Shown one piece after another: positions 5,270 through 5,304 of a stretch of 5,304 nucleotides of DNA; positions within the stretch are counted from its first letter, which is position 1; each line of letters begins with the position of its first letter. The notes beneath the pieces were generated by a model. It was not told the origin of the DNA. It worked only from the letters and a program-made list of their open reading frames with translations, and ran no database searches. A program made the translations under genes and the position numbers. Location of the stretch: contig DEBW01000038.1 of NCBI GenBank assembly GCA_002348905.1, positions 1 to 5,304 on the forward strand, in the 5' to 3' direction. The stretch comes from Ruminococcus flavefaciens. Its GTDB lineage: Bacteria > Bacillota > Clostridia > Oscillospirales > Ruminococcaceae.

Positions 5270-5304
5270 ATGGCAAACATTGAAAAGAAGGAACAGCTCT
5301 ATGA
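5270..5304 (+). CDS. purC: SAICAR synthase, first 11 codons (cut by window end)
   Basis: ATG at 5270 has AAGGAGG (5254-5260) nine bases upstream and opens MANIEKKEQLY before the sequence runs out. The pattern of charged residues then EQLY matches the usual PurC beginning, in which LYEGKAK follows, and the remaining bases (GA) fit a Glu codon next. PurC condenses CAIR, the PurE product, with aspartate using ATP to give SAICAR. The call rests on a very short stretch plus the nearby purE, so it is probable, not certain. Confidence 0.72.
   Translation, partial: MANIEKKEQLY

Overview
The window looks like chromosomal DNA of a low-to-mid GC Firmicute, probably a Ruminococcus-like member of the Oscillospiraceae. 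This is inferred from the strong GGAGG-type ribosome binding sites, the clostridial style of PurE, a WG-repeat surface protein and the Ala/Pro/Gln-rich protein. No rRNA or marker gene confirms it. I see no mobile element, CRISPR array, tRNA or rRNA.

Layout: positions 1-992 (minus strand) hold the N-terminal 330 codons of an unrecognised protein. It has a short Cys-containing head followed by a long disordered Pro/Ala/Gln-rich region that carries a repeated short motif. A near-consensus promoter and a leader rich in hairpins lie upstream of it. From about 1164 to 1531 there is a very AT-rich divergent intergenic region. It has two plus-strand promoter-like sequences and a perfect 8-bp inverted repeat with a one-base centre.

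The rest reads on the plus strand in close order: a membrane-anchored family-2 glycosyltransferase (1532-2500), a TTG-initiated membrane-anchored WG-repeat protein (2529-3599), purE (3637-4137), a HAD phosphatase overlapping purE by one base (4137-4787), a small protein made of two copies of one domain (4791-5162), and the first codons of what is very probably purC (from 5270). No intrinsic terminator is visible between these genes, so they may form one transcription unit.

The clear theme is IMP synthesis: PurE makes CAIR and PurC uses CAIR in the next step. A HAD phosphatase and an uncharacterised tandem-domain protein are wedged between these two enzymes, which makes both candidates for a purine-related accessory role. 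The glycosyltransferase and WG protein suggest a separate envelope function that happens to be co-transcribed. The least explained elements are the repeated motif in the minus-strand protein, its structured leader, the duplicated-domain protein, and the 107-base gap before purC, which holds alternative hairpins and a possible 28-residue coupled ORF.
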